DNA from: Enorma sp964624825
GTDB lineage: Bacteria; Actinomycetota; Coriobacteriia; Coriobacteriales; Coriobacteriaceae
Assembly: GCA_964624825.1 (NCBI GenBank)
Contig: CAZUYD010000017.1
Coordinates: 1-44,246, forward strand
Reading direction: 5' to 3'
Length of the DNA stretch: 44,246 nucleotides
Part shown: piece after piece, positions 8,885-16,700 of the stretch
Layout of the letters: every line of letters begins with the position of its first letter
Position numbering within the stretch: position 1 is the stretch's first letter
Translations under genes and position numbers: made by a program
Notes under the pieces: generated by a model
What the model was told of the DNA's origin: nothing
Databases searched by the model: none
The model's input: the letters and a program-made list of their open reading frames with translations, nothing else

Positions 8885-9909
8885 ACGAGCTCCCTCCCCT
8901 TCGCCGCGCGGCGCGTGAAGTAGTTGTTCGCGAGCGTGCAGACCACCATGAGCGCGATGAGGATCATGGCGAGCGCGCCGCCCGTGGCGGAATCGACCTG
9001 CACATCCCCTTTGAACCGCGCGGTGATCTGCAAGGCGAGGAGCGCGTAGTTGTTCTGCATGATGGCGAAGGGCGTCGCGTAGGCGGCGAGCGCGTTGGAA
9101 AAGAGCACCGAGAGCGTGCCCAAAATCGAAGGCATAAGGTTGGGGATCGCGATGCGGAACCAATAGTCCACGCTCGATGCGCGCAAGATCTGCGCTGCTT
9201 CGCGCCACTCCTTGCGGATGCCCGCAAAGGCGGGAATGAGCAGCAGCGTGGCCAAGGGAATCTGGAAATAGATGTAGAGCAGCATGAGGCCGTTGCCCGA
9301 ATAGAGGTTGAAATCCTCCAAGAAGGGGATGCCGAAACGTTTGCCGACCAGCGTGAGCACGCCGGCGTTGCCCATGATGATCATGAAGGCAAAGGCGAGC
9401 GGCACGCCTGAGAAGTTCGACATCATGTTGAGCACCATGGTGAAGGCGCTGCGCACGCGCGGGCTCGCCTCCAAACAGAAACGCGCCGCCAGGAAGGCCA
9501 CGACGAGGCCGACGGCCGCAGAAGCAAGGCTGATCCAGATGCTATTCCAAATGGACTGGGCATAGAGCGGCGTCGTGAGCACGCGCAGGTAGTTCTCGAT
9601 GCCGAGCACCTCGGAATCGCGGCCGACCAGGCTGTCAAACGCAAGCTGGAAAAGCGGCGCGAGCTCGTAGAGCGCAACGACGATGAAAAACGGCACGACG
9701 GCGAGATAACCGAGCTTGAAGCGCCTAAGCGCGGGACGTGCCGCCTGGCTCTGGCCAACCCGGTCTGGTCGATGGCCACCTACCTGAAGGGCGGATCCCG
9801 GCATGGACATCGGCGCAGCTGCGGAGCTCGAGCCTTCGGCTGTCGCGACGGCACCGGATGCTTGTGAAGATATTGCCATGTACAAACGGGATGGAGACCA
9901 CGGCTCCAT
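8881..9909 (-). CDS. ABC importer permease (PotB/PhnU-type)
   Basis: This is the other transmembrane subunit, 342 residues. About 60 hydrophilic residues precede the first helix (YLAVVPFFIVVALYELAPLF, near 68-88), longer than usual. The EAA loop reads EAAQILRASSVDYWFRIAIPNL. The ATG at 9909 follows AGGAGGTTCGGG, a good ribosome site; a second ATG ten codons later is possible. It begins 28 bases after the binding-protein stop and overlaps the next permease by four bases, so gene order is binding protein, permease, permease, ATPase, PHP hydrolase. Confidence 0.9.
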   Translation of the reverse strand: MEPWSPSRLYMAISSQASGAVATAEGSSSAAAPMSMPGSALQVGGHRPDRVGQSQAARPALRRFKLGYLAVVPFFIVVALYELAPLFQLAFDSLVGRDSEVLGIENYLRVLTTPLYAQSIWNSIWISLASAAVGLVVAFLAARFCLEASPRVRSAFTMVLNMMSNFSGVPLAFAFMIIMGNAGVLTLVGKRFGIPFLEDFNLYSGNGLMLLYIYFQIPLATLLLIPAFAGIRKEWREAAQILRASSVDYWFRIAIPNLMPSILGTLSVLFSNALAAYATPFAIMQNNYALLALQITARFKGDVQVDSATGGALAMILIALMVVCTLANNYFTRRAAKGRELV

Positions 9910-9937
9910 CCCGAACCTCCTTTGCAGCTTAACCGAT

Positions 9938-11092
9938 CTATCCGATCATTGGGATGATGTTCTCCTGGTAGAAGGTGATGAGGTCTTGGCAGACCTCAGT
10001 CCAGGCGTCGTTGTCAACGTCCACGATGCTGTCGCCGTAGGCGGAATCCTCAAGGCGAAGCGCCTGCACGTCCTCGGGGAGCTCGACGTCGCGAATGGGT
10101 GTGGCATAGCCGCGGGCAAGGTTGACCTGCCCCTCATCAGAGAGAATGTACTCGCGCGCCAGACAAGCGGCCGCCGGATGCGGCGCGTACTTGTTGATGA
10201 TGGTGCAGTACCCGGAGCGCACGCTCGCATCCTGCGGGATGGTGACCGTAAACGATGCATTGGGGTTATTCTCGATGATGCTATGCCGATAGTTCAGCGT
10301 GTTGTAATCCCAGTGCAGCGCGACGGGGATCTCGCCGGACTCGATGCGCGCGAGGCTTGGATCCGCGGAATCCAAACGGCCCTGATCGGCTAGCGTGGTG
10401 AGAAAGTCATAGGCGGGCTGCATGTCATCGATACCGCCACCGAGGGCGTAGGCAGCCGCGAGGCATGCATACTGCGACGAGGCTCCAGCAGTCACGTCTC
10501 CTATGCAGACGGTGTAGTCGCCATCGAGCAAGTCCTGAAAGCTCGTGGGTGCGTTCTCGACCTGGCTATCGTTGGTGATGAACGACATGGTGCCGTAGTA
10601 CCCCACGATCCAGTCGCCGTCATCGTCTTTAGCCCAGTCGGGCAGCTCGTCCCAGTAGCTCGTCTTGTACTTGAGCGTCACGCCCTGTTCCTCGGCCACA
10701 GGCCCCCACTGCTGCCCCACGTCGCCGATGTCCTTGGTGCCGTCGGTGCCTTCCTCTTGGAACATGGCGATTTCTTCTGCGGAAGACATATCTTGGTCGG
10801 CGTGCGAGATGCCGTATTCAGCTTCAAGGTCCTCCCAGGTCTCGACCCAGTTTGCCCAGGTATCGGGCATGCCGACGGACTGCACCTCGCCCTCTTCCTG
10901 CGCCTGCGCGATGATGTCGTCAAGCGACATGCTGTTGTAGTCGACCTCGGCCGCGGTGCCCGATCCATCGCTGCAGCCGGTCAGCCCGAGGCCGGACGCC
11001 GCGATGCAGCCGGCGCCCGCAAGCATGCCGAAGAACTGGCGGCGCGAGACGCCCCGCTCGATTGCCGCACGCATGATGCCTTCAGTGTCCAC
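9938..11092 (-). CDS. Extracellular solute-binding lipoprotein, Tat signal
   Basis: This is the substrate-capture subunit of the importer: a periplasmic-binding-protein-fold lipoprotein anchored outside the membrane. The N-terminus carries a twin-arginine motif SRRQFF (residues 16-21), a hydrophobic stretch and a lipobox LTGC (Cys40). The mature part is acidic and Trp/Tyr-rich (DTWANWVETWEDLEAEYG), like PotD/FutA-type proteins. I choose the GTG at 11092 because TTGGAG lies at correct spacing, giving 384 residues; the ATG at 11074 is an alternative. The frame stays open to 11272 but that part overlaps the structured leader and shows no family sequence. The ligand is unknown; a polyamine, organophosphonate or phosphoester fits the operon. 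Confidence 0.86.
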   Translation of the reverse strand: MDTEGIMRAAIERGVSRRQFFGMLAGAGCIAASGLGLTGCSDGSGTAAEVDYNSMSLDDIIAQAQEEGEVQSVGMPDTWANWVETWEDLEAEYGISHADQDMSSAEEIAMFQEEGTDGTKDIGDVGQQWGPVAEEQGVTLKYKTSYWDELPDWAKDDDGDWIVGYYGTMSFITNDSQVENAPTSFQDLLDGDYTVCIGDVTAGASSQYACLAAAYALGGGIDDMQPAYDFLTTLADQGRLDSADPSLARIESGEIPVALHWDYNTLNYRHSIIENNPNASFTVTIPQDASVRSGYCTIINKYAPHPAAACLAREYILSDEGQVNLARGYATPIRDVELPEDVQALRLEDSAYGDSIVDVDNDAWTEVCQDLITFYQENIIPMIG

Positions 11093-11105
11093 GAAATTCT
11101 CCAAT

Positions 11106-11208
11106 CCTATCGTCGTGTCGTCGCGTGCCCGCCCAGGCGGCAGGGCACGCCGGTGCGACGCGCGCTGTGCTGTTACAGCGCATGCAACGCCGCGGTCACA
11201 ACGATAGG
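11106..11208 (-). promoter_or_regulatory. Multi-stem structured leader of the ABC/PHP operon (candidate cis-regulatory RNA)
   Basis: Nested perfect inverted repeats lie just before the binding-protein ribosome site. The outer stem pairs 11106-11113 with 11201-11208 (CCTATCGT/ACGATAGG) and continues, after one mismatch, with 11115-11117 and 11197-11199. Inside are two hairpins: 11123-11130 with 11143-11150 (GCGTGCCC/GGGCACGC), and 11162-11168 with 11175-11181 (GCGCTGT/ACAGCGC). The 3' strand of the outer stem ends about 10 bases before the ribosome site of the GTG start, so its pairing could affect initiation. It does not match any riboswitch consensus I know. The rest of 11209-11372 shows nothing I can name. 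Confidence 0.5.
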
Positions 11209-11372
11209 GATGGAACACGCCGCGAGAGACGTTAATCGAAAAGCTTTGCGGTAGCCTGACGCAAGTTTTCAAAACGATGATGCATCATGAGCGATGCGTT
11301 TACGCAGCGGATACGTTCGTAAAGGTTGCCCAGAGACATATAAGCAGTTCCGCCCAGAGATAACTTCCCAAT

Positions 11373-11432
11373 GAAAATGTTCTAAACTCCTGCAAAGTTC
11401 ACTTGTATTTTGCAGCTACTAGGAACATTTTC
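11373..11432. repeat. Nested palindrome in the AT-rich divergent intergenic region
   Basis: A 60-base element of two concentric perfect inverted repeats: GAAAATGTTC (11373-11382) with GAACATTTTC (11423-11432), and inside it CTGCAAA (11390-11396) with TTTGCAG (11409-11415). The arms are separated by 7 bases on each side, so the element is almost symmetric. It is AT-rich in a GC-rich neighbourhood and lies between two divergent units. It may be a double operator, a cruciform, or a small mobile-element remnant. From 11433 to 11593 I see only a possible -10 (GATACA near 11446-11451) before the ATPase gene. Confidence 0.6.
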
Positions 11433-11593
11433 GAAAGGAACTTGTGATACATTGCTACCGGATGCAGACGCGAGGGCATATGGGACGCGGTGTTCAGCAT
11501 GCATCGGCTGCCTGAACCGAAATAAATCGAGTAACGACCAGACAGGCAGAGACAGGTAATGCACATGTCACTGCTGATTGCGAGGCAACGCAC

Positions 11594-12898
11594 ATGGAAC
11601 GGGAACTCATGGACGAGCTCATCCGCTGGGGAGAGCATCGAAACAGAAAACCCTTGCTGCTCTATGGAGCGCGGCAAACCGGTAAAACCTGGCTTCTTGA
11701 AGAATATGGACGGCGCGTCTACGACGACGTGGTAACCGTCGACTTCATGCTCGATGACCGGGCGCGTACGCTCTTCGCACACGATCTTGACCCAAGGCGA
11801 ATCATCGCCGCGCTCGAAATCCAAATCGGTCGGCGCATCGATCCCGAGCACACTCTGGTTATCTTTGATGAGATTCAAGAGGCTCCCCGCGCGCTAACCG
11901 CGTTGAAGTATTTCTGCGAGCAAGCACGCGAATACCACATCGCCGCAGCGGGCTCGTATATGGGCATTGCCCTCAGACGCGAAGGTGAATCTTTCCCGGT
12001 CGGCAAGGTCGATATGCTAACCCTGCGCCCCATGAGCTTTCGCGAATTTGTTCGCTCGCGTGCAGGGGAGCCGCTTGCCGATGCGCTGCGCCGCGCGGAC
12101 TTCACGCTTCTCATAAACGCAGAAGACAACCTGAATGAGCTGCTGCGGGAGTACTTCATTGTGGGCGGCATGCCCGAAGTGGTCGCAAGCTATATCGCGG
12201 GCGGTGACCTCACCGAGGTGCGTCGCCTGCAGCGTTCGATCCTCGCAGACTATGAGGCCGACTTCGCAAAGCATGCACCCATGCGCATCGTGGAGCGCAT
12301 GCGCCTTGTGTGGGAGTCGCTTGCCGGCCAACTTGCGCGCGAGAACAAGAAGTTCATCTATGGAGCAGTACGGCCCGGTGCGCGCGCCAAAGATTTCGAA
12401 GAAAGCCTCCAGTGGCTGACCGACTACGGCGCGGTGCGCAAGGTTCCACGCGTGGCGGTGCTGCGCGTACCGCTCGCCTCATATGCAAGCACATCTGGTT
12501 TCAAACTTTTCGGGCTCGATGTCGGCCTGCTGAGCGCTCAGTCCCATCTCGCCCCCTCTGCCGTACTCGAGGGGTCTGCACTCTTCACCGAGTTCAAGGG
12601 AGCCCTCACCGAGCAATATGTTCTGCAAGAACTCCTTGTCCAAGGTTTCGAACCCTGGTACTGGTCGTCAGAAACAGGCACGGCGGAGGTGGACTTCGCC
12701 ATCGAAGCGGCCAACACCGTCATCTCCGTCGAGGTAAAGGCCGGGGAGAACCTGCGTTCGAAGAGTCTCAAGGTTGCCTGTGAGAAATTCGGACTCAACC
12801 GCGCCCTGCGCACGTCGCTTTCCCGTTACCGCGATGAGGGCCGACTCGTGAATATCCCGCTATGGGCCATCGGGTCGGCCGCGACGATTCTGGGTTGA
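11594..12898 (+). CDS. AAA_14/DUF4143 family ATPase
   Basis: A 434-residue ATP-binding protein of the widespread AAA_14 plus DUF4143 architecture. Walker A is GARQTGKT (residues 25-32) and Walker B is LVIFDEIQE. The middle part has the family signature LRPMSFREF. The C-terminal DUF4143 part ends with the nuclease-fold-like segment AEVDFAIEAANTVISVEVKAGEN. The ATG at 11594 follows GAGGCAACGCAC. The gene stands alone on the plus strand between minus-strand units. The biological role of this family is not settled; it is common in gut bacteria as single-gene cargo. Family assignment is secure, function unknown. Confidence 0.85.
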   Translation: MERELMDELIRWGEHRNRKPLLLYGARQTGKTWLLEEYGRRVYDDVVTVDFMLDDRARTLFAHDLDPRRIIAALEIQIGRRIDPEHTLVIFDEIQEAPRALTALKYFCEQAREYHIAAAGSYMGIALRREGESFPVGKVDMLTLRPMSFREFVRSRAGEPLADALRRADFTLLINAEDNLNELLREYFIVGGMPEVVASYIAGGDLTEVRRLQRSILADYEADFAKHAPMRIVERMRLVWESLAGQLARENKKFIYGAVRPGARAKDFEESLQWLTDYGAVRKVPRVAVLRVPLASYASTSGFKLFGLDVGLLSAQSHLAPSAVLEGSALFTEFKGALTEQYVLQELLVQGFEPWYWSSETGTAEVDFAIEAANTVISVEVKAGENLRSKSLKVACEKFGLNRALRTSLSRYRDEGRLVNIPLWAIGSAATILG

Positions 12899-13070
12899 CG
12901 GGCGAGGTTTGCCAGGCGCGCACATGCGGCTGCTGGCGTAGAGCCACCGATGTCTCAGCCTGATGTGGTGTGGCACGAAAGATCGACAGGCAGCGAAGCC
13001 CATACCCAGCCGACTGCAAGGCGCCGCGCAAGCCAACCAGCAGCAAGCCCGGCATCCCGCGGCGTGCTCT

Positions 13071-14291
13071 CTACAGCATCGTCGGGCCAACGCTCGGATC
13101 GAAGCCGGCATCGCGCAGGGCATCCATGATCCGCTCCTTGTGCGCAGTGCCGTACGCCTCGATGGTCACGCGCAGCTCGACCGCAGCGTTGCGGTTGGTG
13201 CTCACAAATTGGTTATGATCGAGCTTGATGACGTTGCCGTTCTGCTCGGCGATGGCGCTTGCAACCTTCACGAGCATGCCGGGGCGGTCGGGCAGCAGCA
13301 CACTCACCGTGAAGATGCGATCGCGCGCGATGAGCCCGTGCTGCACCACGCTCGACATCGTGATCACGTCCATATTGCCACCGGATAGGATCGCCGCCAC
13401 GCGCCGATTCTCGGCCGGCAGATGCTTGAGCGCCGCCACGGTCAGCAAGCCGGAGTTCTCGACGATCATCTTGTGGCTCTCCACCATATCCAAAAACGCC
13501 ACGATGAGCTCGTCATCCGGCACGATGATGACGTCGTCGAGATTCTGCTGTAGGTACGGGAACACCGTGTCGCCCACCTCGAGTACCGCGGTGCCGTCGG
13601 CTATGGTGTTCGCACTCGGTAGCTGCACGGGATGCCCCGCCTCGAGCGCCCTCGTAAGCGAGGGAGCGCCCTCGGGCTCCACGCCGATCACGCGGATCTT
13701 GGGGTTATAGAGCTTTGCGAACGTCGAAACGCCGCATGCAAGCCCGCCGCCGCCCACGGGCACCAGAATGGTGTCCACAAGGGGCAGCTCCTGTATGATC
13801 TCCATCGCGATGGTGCCCTGCCCCGTGGCAAGCATCAAATCGTTGAAGGGGTGCACGAAGGTGTAGCCATGTTCCTCGGCCAGCTTCGTTGCATACTCGC
13901 ACGCCTCGTCGTACACGTCGCCGTACAGCACGACCTCCGCACCGTAGCCCTTGGTGCGCTCGACTTTGATGAGCGGAGTCGTGGTAGGCATAACCACGAC
14001 CGAGCGAGCGCCGGCGCGCGTCGCCGCATAGGCCACGCCCTGCGCGTGGTTGCCCGCGCTCGCCGTGATGAGGCCGCGGTCGAGCTCTTCCGTGCTCAGC
14101 GTGCTGATCTTATAGTAGGCGCCGCGCACCTTATATGCACCGGTACGCTGCATGTTCTCAGGCTTGAAGAACACCCGGTTGCCCGTTGCCTGGCTGAAAT
14201 GTGGACTCTCGATGAGCTCAGTCTTCTGGGTAACCTCTTTCACCGTTTCCGACGCCTGTTCAAAGGCATCGAGCGTGAGCATCTCGGGCAT
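13071..14291 (-). CDS. ilvA: Threonine ammonia-lyase with C-terminal ACT domain
   Basis: This PLP enzyme deaminates threonine to 2-oxobutyrate, the entry step to isoleucine. The PLP lysine is in RTGAYKVRGAYYK (Lys54), with SAGNHAQGVAYAA and the phosphate-cup GGGGLACG. A single C-terminal ACT domain (from about residue 325, VSVLLPDRPGMLVKVASAI) is present. The total is 406 residues, the short form also annotated TdcB/IlvA in Gram-positives. The start at 14291 follows GAAAGGATTTCCC; the upstream frame to 14366 covers the leader. The gene sits apart from the ilvDBN-ilvC cluster and has its own leader, so a catabolic role is possible, though with the ilv genes nearby I favour biosynthesis. Confidence 0.92.
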   Translation of the reverse strand: MPEMLTLDAFEQASETVKEVTQKTELIESPHFSQATGNRVFFKPENMQRTGAYKVRGAYYKISTLSTEELDRGLITASAGNHAQGVAYAATRAGARSVVVMPTTTPLIKVERTKGYGAEVVLYGDVYDEACEYATKLAEEHGYTFVHPFNDLMLATGQGTIAMEIIQELPLVDTILVPVGGGGLACGVSTFAKLYNPKIRVIGVEPEGAPSLTRALEAGHPVQLPSANTIADGTAVLEVGDTVFPYLQQNLDDVIIVPDDELIVAFLDMVESHKMIVENSGLLTVAALKHLPAENRRVAAILSGGNMDVITMSSVVQHGLIARDRIFTVSVLLPDRPGMLVKVASAIAEQNGNVIKLDHNQFVSTNRNAAVELRVTIEAYGTAHKERIMDALRDAGFDPSVGPTML

Positions 14292-14311
14292 GGGAAATCC
14301 TTTCACCAGCT

Positions 14312-14370
14312 GCAGCCCCAGGGCTGCTATGCGTTGTAGATTTTCTTTTGCATGGTAAGGTAGCATAGCA
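14312..14370 (-). promoter_or_regulatory. ilvA leader with inverted repeat and hairpin
   Basis: An 8-bp perfect inverted repeat (TGCTATGC at 14325-14332, GCATAGCA at 14363-14370) spans the probable start region; its distal arm contains a -10-like TATGCT. Between this repeat and the ribosome site lies a compact GC hairpin (GCAGCC/GGCTGC within 14312-14327). The two share bases, so they could compete. This may be an operator or an attenuation device. A short ORF MQKKIYNA inside the loop has one Ile and is too weak to call a leader peptide. Confidence 0.35.
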
Positions 14371-14574
14371 AAAACGAGCCAGCAACCGCGCAGGCGAGGC
14401 GTCTACCCTGAGGGAATGCGAGCACCAGGCCGCGAGCGACCCTCGGACACCCGCCCCAGAAGGGACCCATATGCCTCACCGCAAAATGATCAGACACCAC
14501 GCCGGCGGTGAGATCCGGGAGCTGCGCCCCGCAGACTGGATTCAGACGCCCCGTTGCAAGAATCGAGATGTGCT

Positions 14575-15387
14575 ATGACTAAACCGTTGCCGTCCAAACC
14601 AGTGCCGCCCCTCTTCTCGCTGCGCGATGCGCGCGTGGTGCGCGCGGGCCGCACCATCTTGCACGTTGACCACTTCGACCTCGCCGAGGGCGAGCACGTG
14701 GCGCTCCTTGGCCCCAATGGCGCCGGCAAGTCAACGTTCATCCAGCTGCTCACGCGCGAGACGTTCCCGCTTCACCGCGATGAGCCGCCGGTGCGCTTTC
14801 GCGGGCAGGCGCGCCCGCTGCTCAGCGATATCAAGCAGGCGTTTGGCATCGTTTCCGCGACCATGCACGACCAGGCGCGTGTGCATCTACCGGTCTCCGA
14901 CATCGTCTGCGGCGGAATCTTCGGCACGCTCGGACTCCCCAACCACATACGCGTAACCGCTGCGCAGCGGGATCAGGCGCACGACGCGCTCAATCGGCTG
15001 GGCATCGGTAACCTTGCCGAACGTGACATCATGACGCTTTCAACGGGGCAGGTGCGCCGCGTGCTCGTGGCGCGCGAGCTGATGAGCGACCCGCGCGTGC
15101 TCATCTTCGACGAGCCCTGTACAGGGCTCGACCCCGAAGGCATGTACCACGTGCGCAACACCATGCGGCTCCTCGCCGAGGAAGGCCGCTCGATCGTGCT
15201 GGTCACCCATTACCCCGAAGACATCATTCCGGCGATCCAGCGCGTGCTGCTCATAAAGGACGCGACGGTCTTTGCCGATGGCTCCAAGGCAGAACTGCTT
15301 ACCAGCGAGGAGATGAGCGCGCTTTTCGGCGTGCCGCTCATCGTGGAGGAGCAAAACGGCTGGTACTCCCTGCAAGGTCGCTATTGA
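14575..15387 (+). CDS. Stand-alone ABC ATPase (COG1119/ModF-like)
   Basis: A single ABC nucleotide-binding domain of 270 residues. It has Walker A GPNGAGKST (46-54), signature LSTGQVRRVLVAREL, Walker B LIFDEPCTGLDPEG and H-loop LVTHYPEDI. The sequence around ETFPLHRDEPPVRFRG and HYPEDIIPAIQRVLLI resembles the ModF/YlmA group of ATPases without a cognate permease. I saw no permease next to it. The ATG at 14575 follows GAGATG; an upstream in-frame ATG at 14554 is less likely. An inverted repeat (CTCACCG 14475-14481, CGGTGAG 14506-14512) lies in its 5' region. The physiological role is unknown. Confidence 0.82.
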   Translation: MTKPLPSKPVPPLFSLRDARVVRAGRTILHVDHFDLAEGEHVALLGPNGAGKSTFIQLLTRETFPLHRDEPPVRFRGQARPLLSDIKQAFGIVSATMHDQARVHLPVSDIVCGGIFGTLGLPNHIRVTAAQRDQAHDALNRLGIGNLAERDIMTLSTGQVRRVLVARELMSDPRVLIFDEPCTGLDPEGMYHVRNTMRLLAEEGRSIVLVTHYPEDIIPAIQRVLLIKDATVFADGSKAELLTSEEMSALFGVPLIVEEQNGWYSLQGRY

Positions 15388-15398
15388 GACCTTCGTTT

Positions 15399-15415
15399 TT
15401 CTCTCCCCGAGAGAA
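15399..15415. terminator. Hairpin after the ABC ATPase
   Basis: A 7-bp perfect stem (TTCTCTC/GAGAGAA, loop CCC) lies 12 bases past the ATPase stop. There is a T run before it but none after, so it is not a canonical plus-strand terminator. It may serve as a 3' end stabiliser. Confidence 0.3.
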
Positions 15416-15529
15416 CCGTTGGAGCCTTGCATCTTGCACCCGGGTTCGCCGCCATGGCTACCTGGAGCCATTCGGAAGCATGAATATGACGAGGCAACAT
15501 GCCTGCACCAGGCTGGATACCGGCTACAT

Positions 15530-15610
15530 GGCAATCTAACACCTGGCGCTAGATTGCCGTTCCGCAGCAAGCCGGGGCGCACCCCGCGTTAGAGGATGCA
15601 CCCCGGCTTG
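15530..15610 (-). terminator. Two strong hairpins downstream of metQ
   Basis: Reading with metQ, the first stem is a perfect 10-bp pair (CAAGCCGGGG at 15568-15577 with CCCCGGCTTG at 15601-15610), starting ~40 bases after the metQ stop. A second perfect 9-bp stem follows (GGCAATCTA at 15530-15538 with TAGATTGCC at 15550-15558). Neither has a T tract, so factor-independent termination is uncertain. They lie between the convergent ATPase and metNIQ units and probably act as a transcript boundary. Confidence 0.4.
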
Positions 15611-15651
15611 GACGAAATCAGATGTGCGACGGCTCTCCCGAAAACGCAACC

Positions 15652-16509
15652 TTAGAACGCGGCCTGCACGCTGTCACCGAAGGTCTCGGCCAGATACTCC
15701 TTGAAGTCCTCGGTCTGCAGCACGCCGACGAGCTTGCTGATGCGGTCATCGTCCTCGAGCTCCGACCGTGTCACGATGATGTTCGCATACTCTTCCTGAA
15801 TGACGTCGGCGCTCGCATCTTCCTGCGCCACGGCATCCTCGACGCTCATGCCCGCCTCGAGCACATAGTTGCCGTTGATGACGGCGAAATCGACATCGCT
15901 GAGCGTACGGGGCAACGCTGCGGCCTCTTGCTCGGAGAACTGCAGGTTCTTGGGATTATCGACGATGTCGTTCGGCGTCGCGGTGATATCTGCATCGTCC
16001 GCGAGCGTGATAAGACCCAGGTCTTCTAGAAGCAGCAGCGCACGCCCCTCGTTGGTCGCGTCGTTCGGCACGCCGAAGGTGGCACCATCTGCCACGTTGT
16101 CGATATCGTCCGACTTGCCTGCGTACACGCCCATCGGCTCAAAGTGGATGCGCCCGGCATTCACCAGGTCGGTACCGTTCTCCTCGTTGTAGTTGTTGAG
16201 GTAGTTGATGTGCTGATAGTAGTTGGCATCGAGTTCGCCGGACGATGTGTCCTGGTTGGGGAGAATGTAATCGGTGTACTCAACGACCTCGAGTTCGATG
16301 CCTTCCTCGGCCAGCAGCGGCGCCGCATAGTCGTTCAGGATAACCGCATGCGGCGAGGCCGTTGCGCCCACCACCAGCGTCTGGCCTGCGCTTGCCGACC
16401 CTGCATCGGAGTCTGAATCGCTGCTGCATGCGGCAAGCGACGTGGCCGCAACGATGCCGGCGGCACCGGCGAGGAAGCTGCGACGGGAAACCTTCGTGTT
16501 GATATTCAT
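15652..16509 (-). CDS. metQ: Methionine-binding lipoprotein
   Basis: A NlpA/MetQ-family substrate-binding protein for D/L-methionine import, 285 residues. The N-terminus has SRRSFL (residues 8-13, Tat-like) and the lipobox LAAC (Cys28). Family landmarks include VVGATASPHAVIL, the ligand-region segment LDANYYQHINYLNN and FGVPNDATNEGRALLLLEDLGLI. The ATG at 16509 follows AGAGGATCTACC. It is the third gene of the metN-metI-metQ unit but is set off by a ~190-base gap in which I see no gene. That gap could hold a processing site that allows more binding protein than transporter. Confidence 0.93.
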   Translation of the reverse strand: MNINTKVSRRSFLAGAAGIVAATSLAACSSDSDSDAGSASAGQTLVVGATASPHAVILNDYAAPLLAEEGIELEVVEYTDYILPNQDTSSGELDANYYQHINYLNNYNEENGTDLVNAGRIHFEPMGVYAGKSDDIDNVADGATFGVPNDATNEGRALLLLEDLGLITLADDADITATPNDIVDNPKNLQFSEQEAAALPRTLSDVDFAVINGNYVLEAGMSVEDAVAQEDASADVIQEEYANIIVTRSELEDDDRISKLVGVLQTEDFKEYLAETFGDSVQAAF

Positions 16510-16700
16510 GGTAGATCCTCTTTCTATGAGTCTTTCTATGAGGCGTTGCCTCTCGGTACGTATGGTCATGTCTATTGCGTGCGGTTGCTTCTATGGTATG
16601 AGCCAGCTTCCGAGCTCGAGCAGGCGTGCCGCAGGCGCTCTGCGCGAAGGCGTTTGCAGGATCGCTGCGCCGCCTGGCCGCGCGGGCTACGTGGCATGCA

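Noticed and set aside
11399..11878. 159-codon minus-strand frame over the divergent region
   Set aside because: Mostly antisense to the AAA_14 gene and running through the palindrome; no ribosome site or family match.
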